Positions 27,757 through 37,560 of a stretch of DNA of 64,000 nt are shown here, piece after piece. The stretch is from Candidatus Competibacteraceae bacterium (GTDB lineage: Bacteria > Pseudomonadota > Gammaproteobacteria > Competibacterales > Competibacteraceae). Both the position numbers and the translations under genes were made by a program. A model generated the notes under the pieces. That model ran no database searches, was not told the DNA's origin, and worked only from the letters and a program-made list of their open reading frames with translations. Position 1 is the stretch's first letter. The number at the start of each line of letters is the position of its first letter. The stretch spans positions 1,178,001 to 1,242,000 of the forward strand of contig JADJQQ010000001.1 in the NCBI GenBank assembly GCA_016712625.1, read 5' to 3'.

Positions 27757-27945
27757 CTAATTTCTGCTTCTCTTTGATCCCATCTTGGAAAGAACCAAGT
27801 GTTCTGCAAAGTCGTCAACTCTGCTACTGAAAACCTCTTTGCCCTCGATAGTAATAGTGACTTGTGGCTCGTTCAGCATTAATTTATCTATGCAATGACC
27901 ACGGTATATCCTTATTAAATAAAATAACCGAATAATAATTAACAA
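27757..27945 (-). CDS. Small open frame of doubtful status after gyrB
   Basis: 62 codons at most. The part from an internal ATG reads MLNEPQVTITIEGKEVFSS and looks protein-like (alternating strand pattern), while the first 20 residues are translated AT-rich spacer. No clear ribosome site and no family recognised. It could be the tail of a decayed gene. The rest of the 27710-28176 gap is AT-rich and shows nothing else. Confidence 0.22.
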   Translation of the reverse strand: MLIIIRLFYLIRIYRGHCIDKLMLNEPQVTITIEGKEVFSSRVDDFAEHLVLSKMGSKRSRN

Positions 27946-28176
27946 TATTTAACTATAAAATCGAAAAAACCGGTATTTTACACTAACGAAATCGAGGCAA
28001 GCTGGTGCCTTAATCTGGATATCTAAATTTACAAGGTAGATGCGCATTGTCACTGTGCCAAACTGCCTAGTTGTGACGATTGGTTTAACCATGATAGCAA
28101 GATATCAATCAACGTTGGAAAGCCTGCGGTTTTCCTGCTTTGCACCTTCAATCTGTTGATCAATCGGAAAGAAGAT

Positions 28177-28809
28177 ATGAATATTTTTGTCTTGTGTACC
28201 GGAAGATGCGGCTCTACTACTTTCATTAAAGCTTGCCATCATATTAAGAATTTTACCTCTGCGCATGAATCAAAAACCGCAATGCTTGGTGAAAATCGCT
28301 TCGATTATCCAGTAAATCATATTGAGGCCGATAATCGTCTTTGTTGGCTTTTAGGAAGACTTGATAAGATTTATGGTAATGATGCTTTTTATGTCCATTT
28401 AAAGAGAAAGGAACTTGATACTGCAAAGAGTTTCGTTAAGAGGTATTCTGGTGGAATTATTAAAGCCTATAGAGGAGATGGCATCCTTATGGGGCTGCCA
28501 GAAGAAAGTGACCCCATGGCAGTTTCCTTGGATTATTGCGATACCATAAACAGCAATATTCAACTTTTTTTGAAGGATAAAACGAGTAAACTTGAAGTTA
28601 ATCTTGAGAATATAGAGCAAGATTTTACTACATTTTGGAAAGTGATCGGTGCTCAAGGCGAACTGAGTGCGGGGTTGGCAGAATTTGAAACGGTCTACAA
28701 TCCATCAAAGCCACCCCAATTAAAGAAGAAGAAGAAAATAATACCCCGGATTTTTCTTAAGCTAAAAAGGTTAATTGTCAGCCTTCCAGAGTATATTAAA
28801 AATACTTGA
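28177..28809 (+). CDS. Sulfotransferase-like protein
   Basis: 210 residues from ATG at 28177. The first strand and loop, MNIFVLCTGRCGSTTFIKA, form the PAPS 5'-phosphate-binding loop of sulfotransferases. HLKRKELDTAKSFVKRYSGG is in the place of the 3'-phosphate site, and a late hydrophobic/basic tail (KKKKKIIPRIFLKLKRL) could touch the membrane. It may move sulfate to a glycan or lipid; the acceptor is unknown. It is strongly AT-rich compared with gyrB, which suggests horizontal transfer. The methyltransferase gene follows after 230 bases. Confidence 0.72.
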   Translation: MNIFVLCTGRCGSTTFIKACHHIKNFTSAHESKTAMLGENRFDYPVNHIEADNRLCWLLGRLDKIYGNDAFYVHLKRKELDTAKSFVKRYSGGIIKAYRGDGILMGLPEESDPMAVSLDYCDTINSNIQLFLKDKTSKLEVNLENIEQDFTTFWKVIGAQGELSAGLAEFETVYNPSKPPQLKKKKKIIPRIFLKLKRLIVSLPEYIKNT

Positions 28810-29037
28810 AATATCTATAACAGTGGAATATTTTTATTTATTAAATCACGTATTTTGTATCGAGAAAATTTTGTTTCTTACCCATAAACAAGCTGGGAAT
28901 AGCTTGCTTATTATGGTGGTCTGGTGAGAATTATTCATTTTTTATGGCCAAGATATTATGAAATAGTCTCGATACTACACTATAAGTTATTTTTTTATTT
29001 ACTAAAATAACAGACAACTAATCTCATTAAAGGAAAC

Positions 29038-29745
29038 ATGATGCGCTTACTTCAAGATATCACGGAATCAATCCTGCCTTATCGCTTTCGCCGTTTTGTT
29101 CGAGCAACCCACCGTGAATTCATATTTCGGCGCGCTATGAGCAAATTTTTGAAAAATCCGGCAGATTACGTACACTCTAAAAATGCCGTGCTTAGTGATT
29201 TGATCTATGGTTGGGGCAATGAGTCTTGGAGTGCTTTAGATGAATATCTTTCTGCTTGTATAGAACACGCGTTAAATTCACAGGGACCCATACTGGAATG
29301 CGGCTCTGGATTATCGACGATTCTGGTAGGCGCGATAGCAAAGCAGCGAGGTCTTTCTCATTGGGCGCTTGAGCATACGCCAGGGTGGGCTGAAAAGGTA
29401 CAAAAGCGCTTGAATGGATATAACATCGACTCGGTGGTGTTATGTGTTAAGCCTCTAAAAGACTACGGAGATTACAGTTGGTACGACGTTCCTTTGGAAT
29501 CCATGCCTGCCAGCTTTTCTTTAGTTATCTGTGATGGCCCTCCCGGCAGTACCAAGGGAGGAAGATATGGGCTTGTTCCTGTCATGAGAAAGCGTTTGAA
29601 GGCAGGATGCATCATTCTTCTTGATGATGTTGCTCGAGAGCAAGAGTTATCTATTACGCAAAAGTGGGAAGACGATCTCGGCGCTACCGTTGAATTCTTT
29701 GGCTCTATCAAGCCTTATGTGAAGCTGGCTGTGATAGAAAAATAA
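29038..29745 (+). CDS. SAM-dependent methyltransferase-like protein
   Basis: 235 residues. The Rossmann core shows motif I ILECGSGLSTILVGAIA, the acidic ribose-binding residue in WALEHTPGW, and motif IV LVICDGPPG, as in class I methyltransferases of the Methyltransf_24 kind. The N-terminus is basic (RFRRFVRATHREFIFRR). AAAGGA lies 5 bases before tandem ATG codons at 29038 and 29041. It is AT-rich like its neighbour. The substrate is unknown; glycan or small-molecule modification is suggested only by the sulfotransferase next to it. Confidence 0.75.
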   Translation: MMRLLQDITESILPYRFRRFVRATHREFIFRRAMSKFLKNPADYVHSKNAVLSDLIYGWGNESWSALDEYLSACIEHALNSQGPILECGSGLSTILVGAIAKQRGLSHWALEHTPGWAEKVQKRLNGYNIDSVVLCVKPLKDYGDYSWYDVPLESMPASFSLVICDGPPGSTKGGRYGLVPVMRKRLKAGCIILLDDVAREQELSITQKWEDDLGATVEFFGSIKPYVKLAVIEK

Positions 29746-29874
29746 GAAAATGGCTATCTGCCCATGCTATCTCCAGCAATCGAAAACGAGCAAGTTTACA
29801 TTTGCTTATATATATTATAACCCTCTAAATATAAATGCATTAACCTAATTATTTGCGATTCGATACGAGTCTAG

Positions 29875-31227
29875 ATGCAACTCAGCGTCCAGGAAGTTCT
29901 AAAGCTTTCCCCCGATGATTCATCCGCCAAAGCCGCCAAAAGCTTGGTAATGCCTGGCAAATGGCCTCGGTTGCACCAGGACGATCGAGCGGTTTGGGGC
30001 GAGTGCCAGGGCAGCGGTTCCAAACCCTATCAGGTGCAGGTCGATCAAACCGGCCCCACCTTCCGCTGTTCTTGTCCCAGCCGCAAGTTCCCTTGCAAAC
30101 ATGGCCTTGCCCTCCTGCTGCTACGAGCGCAACACCCGGATTGCTTTTCCGTGGCTGAGCAACCGACCTGGGTCAGCGAGTGGCTCGAATCGCGTCGCAA
30201 ACGGGTGGAAAAGCAGACAGCGAAGGCAGCGGAAACCGCTTTGGAAGGCGAGTCGGCTGCTAAGTCAACCCCTGATCCAGTAGCCACCGTGCGTCGCGAA
30301 TCAGCCCGCCTTGATCAGATGAGGGCGGGACTGGCTGAATTGGAGCGCTGGCTGGGGGATCGGCTGCGGCAGGGCTTGGCGCGGCTGCCCAACCAACCGG
30401 AGCTATGGAATGAACTCGCCACCCGGATGGTGGACGCCAAGTTGCCCGGTATCGCCTACCGTTTGCATCGGATTGGCGGTTGGGTGAATCGCGGCGAGCA
30501 GTGGCCCGCCCGTGTGCTGGGGGGATTAGGGCAGCTATACATTCTGGTCGATGCTTTCCGGCGGCTCAGTGCCCTGCCCGCGCCAGTGCAGGCTGATTTG
30601 CACAATGCGTTGGGCGTAACCGTGGAGCGGGAAACCGTGCTAAACACCGGCGAGCGGATCAAGGATGACTGGCTGGTGCTGGGTCAGCGTATTGAAGAAG
30701 AATCCCGACTGTGGAGTCGGCGGGTCTGGTTGTGGGGCATCACGTCTCATCGTACGGCGTTGCTGCTCGATCACGCGCATGGCATTCGCCGATTTAATCA
30801 GAATTACGTGACCTCGGTCTGTGTTGGACTGACGCTGGCGTTTTTTCCCGGTAACGCGCCGCTGCGGGCGCTCGTAATCGATGAAGCGCGTGTCGGGAAT
30901 CGACGGTCGCCGGTGAATCCACCGACGCTGGATGAGTCGCTGAATACACTGGCGAACGCGCTGGCCGCTAATCCCTGGCAGTGGCCGCAACCGTTTCTGT
31001 TTGGTAACGGCATCCCCTGCCGCAATGGCAATGGCTGGGGGCTGCAAACCCCTTTCGACCATCGCCTGTTACCGTTGACGGTGAGTGACGATAACGGCTG
31101 GCTATTGCTGGCGGAAAGCGGCGGCGAGCCGTTGACCGTGTTTGGGGAATGGGATGGCGAAACGCTGCATCCGCTCAGCGCCTGGGCGACTGATCTGTTC
31201 TGGACGCCAGAGGCCGCGCCCGCATGA
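29875..31227 (+). CDS. SWIM zinc-finger protein, first gene of the MoxR/VWA cassette
   Basis: 450 residues. The SWIM finger has Cys65-x-Cys67-x6-Cys74-x-His76 (FRCSCPSRKFPCKHGLALLL). A charged linker rich in Lys, Glu and Ala comes next, then a long helical domain I cannot name. SWIM fingers bind nucleic acid or protein. The stop overlaps the next start as ATGA (31224), so translation is coupled. GC content is back to the chromosomal level after the AT-rich pair. In other bacteria SWIM proteins of this shape sit beside DUF5691, MoxR and VWA genes. The role of the set is not established. Confidence 0.85.
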   Translation: MQLSVQEVLKLSPDDSSAKAAKSLVMPGKWPRLHQDDRAVWGECQGSGSKPYQVQVDQTGPTFRCSCPSRKFPCKHGLALLLLRAQHPDCFSVAEQPTWVSEWLESRRKRVEKQTAKAAETALEGESAAKSTPDPVATVRRESARLDQMRAGLAELERWLGDRLRQGLARLPNQPELWNELATRMVDAKLPGIAYRLHRIGGWVNRGEQWPARVLGGLGQLYILVDAFRRLSALPAPVQADLHNALGVTVERETVLNTGERIKDDWLVLGQRIEEESRLWSRRVWLWGITSHRTALLLDHAHGIRRFNQNYVTSVCVGLTLAFFPGNAPLRALVIDEARVGNRRSPVNPPTLDESLNTLANALAANPWQWPQPFLFGNGIPCRNGNGWGLQTPFDHRLLPLTVSDDNGWLLLAESGGEPLTVFGEWDGETLHPLSAWATDLFWTPEAAPA

Positions 31228-32768
31228 ATCCCTTGCAGGAATTAGCCACCCAAGCCTTGCTCGGCACCGAACGCCGGCCGCCCGTTTTGCTACCGTTGGC
31301 AGGCGCGGTGGGTGAATTGCTGGACACCGTCAATCCGCCGGATACCCCGTTGGAACTTGGGTTGCTGCGTCGCGCGGGAGTGCTGGCCGCCTGTGCCGAT
31401 GCCGGTTATGTTCCCATCATCGCTGTGGAAGAACCACCCCCGGTTTGCGCAGCGGAACCGCATCCGCCGGTCACTGATCCGCCATGGTGTTCGGCGCTGG
31501 CCGAGATTTTTCAGGACGGCCCCGACTTATTACGACAGGAAGCGTTGCGGCAACTGGCCGACTATGGCGCGTCGCTACCGCCCAAAATCTTACCTCTTGC
31601 CTTGTCGGTCGCCAGCAAAGCCCCATCGCTACAACCGACCTTGCTGCCGGTGCTCGGTCAACGGGGTCGCTGGCTGGCGCGGTTCAATGCCGATTGGGCC
31701 TATGCGTTGGGCGGGGCTGATACGGAACCGGACCATACGTTGTGGGAACACGGTACGCTAGAGGCGCGAAAAGCCTTTCTTAATCAATTACGCCGCCGCG
31801 ATCCGGTCGTCGCCAGAGCGTTGCTGGAAACCGTTTTAGGCCAGCTCGACGCCCGCGAACGGCTGGCCCTGCTGGAACAACTTGCTGTCGGTCTTGATCC
31901 GGCCGACGAGGATTTTCTGGAAAAGCGGTTGACGGATCGGAGCAAGGAGGTGCGGGGACTAGCCGTCACTTTGTTAGCCCGTCTGCCTGCCAGCCGCTAC
32001 GTCAACCGGATGATCGCCCGACTGTCGCCCTGTCTGGCTCAAGAGCGCAAGCTGTTGCGGCAACGCTGGGTGATCGAGCCACCGACCGCGTTCGGGGAAG
32101 ATTGGAAAACCGATGCCATCGAGGAATCTCGCGCTAAAAGCGAGGTGCTGGGCGAGCGGGCGTGGTGGCTGTATCAAATCGCTCGCGCCGTTCCGCTCGA
32201 TTGGTGGTCGGTCCGGCTAGCCATGTCGCCCGCTGATTTGATCGGCTGGGCGAAGAAAAGCGACTAGAGCGAAGCGCTGTTGCGCGCGTGGCATGAAGCG
32301 CTTGCGCGGGAGCGGAATCCAGTGTGGGCGGTCGCTGTTCTGGAAGAAACCAAGCTGCCGGGCCTGACCGTTGATCCTTTTGCGCTGATTGGCTATCTAT
32401 CGCCCGCCGAGCGGGAAGCGCACTGGTTGCGCTTGCTCAAAAAATCCGCCCGCCGGATTGGGCTGGGCGAATTAGTCAACCGCATCGCTCAAAGTGAAAT
32501 AGCGTGTTCCGCCGACTTCGCCCGCGAGCTGTTGCGCCATGTCCGCGCCACTATCGCCAGTGATGCGGGTAAATGGGACTACCCGTTGCGGCAGGCATTA
32601 CCCGAATTCATTTGCCTGATTCCGACGCCCATTCTTGATGAGACCATGCAAAACTGGCCCATTGAGCCGGAAGCCCACTACTTCAGCGAAACGCTGGCCC
32701 GCCTGATCGCCATTGCAGAGCGGCGTAAAACACTTCATCGCCCCCCGACTCCACGGAACCCGTCATGA
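31224..32768 (+). pseudogene. DUF5691-like protein, interrupted by an in-frame TAG
   Basis: Two same-frame pieces (347 residues, then 166) separated by TAG at 32265-32267. The joined reading is AKKSD-stop-SEALLRAWHEALARE. A Trp (TGG) fits well at this place, so a single G-to-A change explains the break. It is an alpha-helical, HEAT-like protein (ERLALLEQLAVGLDPADEDF, DRSKEVRGLAVTLLARLP). Both ends are coupled by ATGA overlaps, to the SWIM gene at 31224 and the MoxR gene at 32765, which argues that the full frame was one gene. Function is unknown, probably a scaffold of the cassette. It may be an error, a fresh mutation or a readthrough codon. Confidence 0.8.
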
Positions 32769-33844
32769 GCCAACTGCTGCGCGAACACGCCGAATCCCAA
32801 TTTGCCGAAGAACTGAAGGCGCTGCAAAAAACCGATAGCCGCGAGCGGCCCACCAATTGGGCGCTGTCGCCGTGGGCGGTCGTCACTTATCTGATGGGTG
32901 GCACGCTCGACAATGGTTTCACCATCAGCGCCAAATACATCGGCAATCGTCGGCTGATGGAAACGGCTGTTTCCACCCTGGCGACTGACCGCGCGTTATT
33001 GCTGTTCGGGGTGCCGGGTACGGCTAAATCGTGGGTTTCCGAACATCTGGCGGCAGCGATCAGCGGCGATTCGACGATGCTGATTCAGGGCACGGCGGGC
33101 ACCAGCGAAGAGCAATTGCGCTACGGTTGGAATTACGCTCACCTGCTGTCGAAAGGCCCGTCCAGGGAGGCGTTGGTACCCAGTCCGCTGATGCGGGCAA
33201 TGGAACAGGGCAAGACTGCGCGAGTGGAAGAACTGACCCGCATTCCCGCCGACGTGCAGGATACATTGATTACCATTCTGTCGGAAAAATCGTTACCGAT
33301 CCCGGAATTAGGGCTAGAAACCCAGGCGGTGCGCGGCTTCAACGTCATCGCCACCGCCAACAATCGGGACAAGGGTATCAATGAACTCTCCAGTGCCCTC
33401 AAGCGCCGCTTCAATACCGTGGTGCTGCCAACGCCCGCCACTGAGGAAGAAGAAGTCGCTATCGTGACCAAGCGCGTCGGCGAAATGGGCCGCGCCCTGC
33501 AATTGCCCGGCGAGCCGCCCGCGTTGAAGGAAGTCCGCCGTGTAGTACAAATATTCCGGGAATTGCGCAACGGCCAGACCGAGGACGGCAAGACTAAATT
33601 GAAAGCATCCAGCGGCACCTTGAGCACGGCGGAAGCGATTTCCGTCATCAACAGCGGGATGGCGCTGGCCGGTCATTTCGGCGATGGTGTACCGCGGGCC
33701 AGAGACATCGCCGCCAGCCTGGTCGGGGCTATCGTCAAAGACCCGGTGCAGGATGCGGTGGTCTGGCGTGAGTATCAGGAAACGGTGATGAAGGAACGTG
33801 GAGATTGGAAAGATCTTTACCGAGCTTGTCGGGAATATGAGTAG
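32765..33844 (+). CDS. MoxR-family AAA+ ATPase
   Basis: 359 residues. Walker A GVPGTAKS (82-89), Walker-B position ARVEELTRI (Glu155-Glu156 in place of the usual Asp-Glu), sensor 1 VIATANNRD, and an arginine-finger region ALKRRFNTV. An EFFGTxxEE-like insert of MoxR proteins is not obvious, but the AGTSEEQLRYGWNY loop occupies the same place. MoxR ATPases work with VWA proteins as remodelling or metal-insertion chaperones, and a VWA gene closes this cassette. ATG overlaps the DUF5691 stop as ATGA. The Glu-Glu at Walker B is unusual and could weaken magnesium binding. Confidence 0.9.
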   Translation: MSQLLREHAESQFAEELKALQKTDSRERPTNWALSPWAVVTYLMGGTLDNGFTISAKYIGNRRLMETAVSTLATDRALLLFGVPGTAKSWVSEHLAAAISGDSTMLIQGTAGTSEEQLRYGWNYAHLLSKGPSREALVPSPLMRAMEQGKTARVEELTRIPADVQDTLITILSEKSLPIPELGLETQAVRGFNVIATANNRDKGINELSSALKRRFNTVVLPTPATEEEEVAIVTKRVGEMGRALQLPGEPPALKEVRRVVQIFRELRNGQTEDGKTKLKASSGTLSTAEAISVINSGMALAGHFGDGVPRARDIAASLVGAIVKDPVQDAVVWREYQETVMKERGDWKDLYRACREYE

Positions 33845-33985
33845 GTCAATAAATAAAACCTTTTTTCATTAAGCTCATTATTCTGATTAATCGTTAATCC
33901 AATAACTTGGTTTATACACTGTTTATTAAATCTGTCGGATAAAAAAGCGCTGGGGAAATCCTGGCAGAGCCGTAATTTAATCGTT

Positions 33986-36286
33986 ATGACTGACACCCTC
34001 TTTCACCTCTTCGGTATCCGCCATCACGGGCCGGGTTGCGCCCGCAGTCTGGTACAGGCGCTGGAGCGCTTGCAGCCCGATTGCCTGCTGATCGAAGGCC
34101 CGCCGGAAGGCGAAATCGTGCTGCCGCTGATGGCGGATGCCGACTTGGAGCCGCCGGTCGCGCTGCTGGTGTACAACCCGGAAAATTCCCGGCAGGCCGC
34201 GTTTTATCCCTTTGCGGTGTTCTCGCCGGAATGGAACGCGCTGCATTACGGGCTGGCGCACGCTATCCCGACCCGCTTCATCGATTTACCGATGTGCCAT
34301 CAATTTGCCCTGACCCCGCCGGAGCCAGAAACGGTTAAGGCGGATGAGGCCAAAACGGATTGCGACGAAGCGTCGGCGGTGAGTGAAGTGGAAGTCAGCG
34401 GCGGCGATACGGCGAAAACCGATCCCCGGCTCGATCCGCTGGATTGGCTAGGTCGCGCCGCCGGTTATGGCGACGGCGAAAGCTGGTGGAATCATCTGGT
34501 TGAAGAACGCGGGGACAGTCTGGAATTGTTCGCGGCGATCCGTGAGGCGATGACCACGGTACGGGCTGAAGCACCCAGCCGGGAGCGCTCGGCGGCCATT
34601 CAACAGCGGGAAACTTTGCGCGAAGCCCACATGCGCAAATGCTTGCGACAGGCGCAGAAAGAAGGCTTCGCCCGCATCGCGGTGGTCTGCGGCGCGTGGC
34701 ATGTTCCCGCGCTGGCCGAGATGCCGTCTGCTAAAGCTGATACTGACCTGCTCAAGGGACTGGCCCGCACCAAAGTGGCGGCGACTTGGGCACCGTGGTC
34801 GTATCGCAATTTGAGCAGCGCCAGCGGTTACGGCGCGGGGGTGCACTCGCCCGGCTGGTATGAGCATCTATGGCGGGCACAACCGGAACAACGGGCGGTT
34901 GGCTGGCTATCGCGCGCGGCCCGCTTGTTCCGCGAGGAAGGGCTGGATTGCTCGTCGGCCCACATTATCGAAGCGGTGCGGCTGGCCGAAACGCTGGCCG
35001 CGTTGCGGGAGCGGCCGCAGGCCGGTTTGGACGAACTGAACGAGGCGTTGCGCACCGTTGTCTGTCTGGGCGATGACGCTCCGATGCGGCTGATCGAACG
35101 CGCCCTGATCGTCGGGGATCGGTTGGGCCGCATCCCTGCCAGCGCCCCGGTTGTTCCGCTGCAACACGATCTCATTCAGCAGCAAAAGCGGCTGCGGTTG
35201 AAAGTCGAAGGGGTAGATCGGACGCTCGATCTCGATTTGCGCGAGCCGAACGACTTAGCGCGCAGCCATTTGTTGCATCGATTGACCTTGCTCGGCATCC
35301 GCTGGGGTGTACCAGAGCGAACCGGCCGTGGCGCGAAAGGCAGTTTTCACGAACTCTGGACCCTGCAATGGCAACCGGAACTGGCGATGGCGGTGATCGA
35401 AGCCAGTCGCTGGGGCAATACCGTCGCGGAAGCGGCCACCGCCAAAGCGGTCGATCAAGCTCGGATGCTGACCGCGTTGCCGCCGCTGGCTGCGCTGGTC
35501 AATCAAGTATTGCTGGCTGATTTGCAGGACGCTATCGGCCCGGTCACTCAGGCGCTGGAAGACCTCGCCGCCGTCGCCAGCGATCTGGTGCAGTTGCTGG
35601 GCGCGATTCCGCCGCTGGTCAACGTGGCGCGTTACGGCAATGTCCGGCAAACCGATATTGGGATGGTCGAACATGTCCTCAAAGGTTTGGTGCCACGCGC
35701 GGCGATTGGCCTGCCGGGTGCGTGTACCGCGCTGGATGATGAGGCTGCGCAAACCCTGCGCGACGCCATCACCGCTACTCATCAGGCGGTGCGCTTGTTG
35801 GCGGATGAGGCGTTGCGAGCTGCTTGGTTGCAGGCGCTGGAGCGCGTGGCGCGACTACCGAATGCACACGGGCTGGTCCGCGGGCTGGCGGTGCGATTGT
35901 TGTTCGACCAACAGGCTGCCTCGGCGGAAGACACCGCGCTGCACATGAGTCAGGCCCTGTCGCCGGGCAACGAACCGGCGCTGGCGGCGGCCTGGCTGGA
36001 AGGTTTTCTCAATCAAAGCGGACTGGTGCTGCTGCACGATGGCCAACTGTGGGCACTGGTGGACGGCTGGTTGACAGGCTTAAGCGAAGATCGTTTCCGA
36101 CAGATTCTGCCGCTGTTGCGCCGCGCATTTTCCAGCTTCAACGCGCCCGAACGTCGCCAGCTTGGCGAACGCGCCGCCCAGCCGGATAGCCATGTCATAG
36201 CCGCCGGTACGCTACCGAATTGGGACAGCGAACGCGCCGAACGGGTATTGCCGTTGTTCCGTCAACTGTTGGGAGTCGGCCCATGA
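33986..36286 (+). CDS. DUF5682-like protein
   Basis: 766 residues, no signal peptide or membrane span. The N-terminal region reads LFGIRHHGPGCARSLVQALE, then DCLLIEGPPEGE, and later RIAVVCGAWHVPAL. The order His-His, Glu, Gly-x-Trp-His recalls the TraB/ChaN-type fold with a possible metal site, but that link is my inference. Two acidic/charged inserts (near residues 115-150) and a long helical C-terminus follow. There is a 141-base gap before it, the only large gap in the cassette, so it may have a second promoter. Its stop overlaps the VWA start. Confidence 0.8.
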   Translation: MTDTLFHLFGIRHHGPGCARSLVQALERLQPDCLLIEGPPEGEIVLPLMADADLEPPVALLVYNPENSRQAAFYPFAVFSPEWNALHYGLAHAIPTRFIDLPMCHQFALTPPEPETVKADEAKTDCDEASAVSEVEVSGGDTAKTDPRLDPLDWLGRAAGYGDGESWWNHLVEERGDSLELFAAIREAMTTVRAEAPSRERSAAIQQRETLREAHMRKCLRQAQKEGFARIAVVCGAWHVPALAEMPSAKADTDLLKGLARTKVAATWAPWSYRNLSSASGYGAGVHSPGWYEHLWRAQPEQRAVGWLSRAARLFREEGLDCSSAHIIEAVRLAETLAALRERPQAGLDELNEALRTVVCLGDDAPMRLIERALIVGDRLGRIPASAPVVPLQHDLIQQQKRLRLKVEGVDRTLDLDLREPNDLARSHLLHRLTLLGIRWGVPERTGRGAKGSFHELWTLQWQPELAMAVIEASRWGNTVAEAATAKAVDQARMLTALPPLAALVNQVLLADLQDAIGPVTQALEDLAAVASDLVQLLGAIPPLVNVARYGNVRQTDIGMVEHVLKGLVPRAAIGLPGACTALDDEAAQTLRDAITATHQAVRLLADEALRAAWLQALERVARLPNAHGLVRGLAVRLLFDQQAASAEDTALHMSQALSPGNEPALAAAWLEGFLNQSGLVLLHDGQLWALVDGWLTGLSEDRFRQILPLLRRAFSSFNAPERRQLGERAAQPDSHVIAAGTLPNWDSERAERVLPLFRQLLGVGP

Positions 36287-37461
36287 GTTCCGCGCCATCC
36301 GCGAACGGAACTCGCTTGCAGCGCTGGCGGCTGGTGTTAGGCGAACCGGCCCAGGATGCCTGTGGCGCGATGCTCAACGGCGAGGATTTGAGCATCGACC
36401 GGGCGTTGACTGCGCTATACGATGCCGACGGCCCCGGCGGCTTGCGTGGCGGTAGTGGTGCGTCTTCGCCTCGCGTCGCCCGCTGGCTGGACGACATCCG
36501 CCGTTATTTTCCGGCGTCTGTGGTGCAGGTGATGCAAAAAGACGCCTTCGAGCGGCTGGATCTGAAAAGTATGTTATTCCAGCCGGAGATGCTGCAAGCG
36601 GTCCAGCCGGACGTCCATCTGGTGGCAACGCTGATGTCGTTGCGCGGCATTATTCCGGCGAAAACCCGCGATACCGCCCGGCTGGTCGTCCGTAAAGTGG
36701 TCGATGCGCTGATGAAGAAACTGGAAGAACCGATGCGCAGCGCGGTGACCGGCGCGTTGAACCGGGCCGAACGCAACCGCCGGCCGCGTCATGCCGAAAT
36801 CGACTGGGAGCGGACGATTCGCGCCAATCTGCGCCACTGGCAGGAAGAGCATAAAAGCATCATTCCCGAAACGCTGATCGGCTATGGCCGCAAAGCCCGC
36901 CGCACCCAGCGCGAGGTAATTCTGTGCATCGATCAAAGCGGTTCGATGGCCTCTTCGGTGGTTTATTCCAGCATCTTTGGCGCGGTGATGGCCTCGCTGC
37001 CTGCTGTGAAAACCCATCTGGTGGTGTTCGATACCGCCGTGGTCGATCTGACCGAGCAACTGGACGATCCGGTGGAGGTATTGTTTGGAGTGCAACTGGG
37101 CGGCGGCACCGACATCAATCGGGCCGTCGGGTATTGTCAGGGGCTGGTGCGCGAGCCGCGCAATACGATTCTGGTGCTGATTTCGGATTTGTACGAAGGC
37201 GGGGTCGAGAAGAATCTGTTGCAGCGAGCTAGTGAGCTGGTGCAATCCGGTGTGCAATTCATCGCCCTGTTGGCGCTCAGCGATGAGGGCGCACCGTCCT
37301 ATGATCGGCAATTGGCGGCCAAGCTGGCGGCGCTCGGCGTGCCTTCTTTCGCTTGCACGCCTGACCAATTTCCAGCGTTGATGGCGGCGGCGATTCGGCG
37401 CGAGGATGTAGCGCTGTGGGCGGCGCAGCGGGATATCGTGACAGCGCGGGCGGCGGGGTAA
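36283..37461 (+). CDS. VWA-domain protein, partner of the MoxR ATPase
   Basis: 392 residues from ATG at 36283, overlapping the DUF5682 stop as ATGA. The helical N-terminal half includes a basic patch (NRAERNRRPRHAEIDWERTI). The C-terminal von Willebrand A domain has a full MIDAS: DQSGS at 217-221, Thr in GGGTDIN near 276 and Asp in ISDLYEGG near 302, so it should bind a divalent ion and a ligand. No signal peptide, so it is cytoplasmic. MoxR/VWA pairs usually remodel a target protein; the target here could be the SWIM or DUF5682 partner. Confidence 0.9.
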   Translation: MSSAPSANGTRLQRWRLVLGEPAQDACGAMLNGEDLSIDRALTALYDADGPGGLRGGSGASSPRVARWLDDIRRYFPASVVQVMQKDAFERLDLKSMLFQPEMLQAVQPDVHLVATLMSLRGIIPAKTRDTARLVVRKVVDALMKKLEEPMRSAVTGALNRAERNRRPRHAEIDWERTIRANLRHWQEEHKSIIPETLIGYGRKARRTQREVILCIDQSGSMASSVVYSSIFGAVMASLPAVKTHLVVFDTAVVDLTEQLDDPVEVLFGVQLGGGTDINRAVGYCQGLVREPRNTILVLISDLYEGGVEKNLLQRASELVQSGVQFIALLALSDEGAPSYDRQLAAKLAALGVPSFACTPDQFPALMAAAIRREDVALWAAQRDIVTARAAG

Positions 37462-37560
37462 ATGGCGGCATTGTCAGTTTTTTTTTCCTGTAAGCCCGAT
37501 AACAGTGAAGTGATGCAGAGCCGCATAGTTTTTTCGGTGTTATGAAAAGGTCTGTGAGTG

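Noticed and set aside
36574..37368. Minus-strand open frame of 264 codons
   Set aside because: Antisense to the VWA gene, which has a complete MIDAS and coupled start.
37462..37560. Possible group II intron 5' end before the reverse transcriptase
   Set aside because: Only 99 bases separate the VWA stop and the RT start. No GTGYG boundary or domain V-like hairpin was found near the gene.
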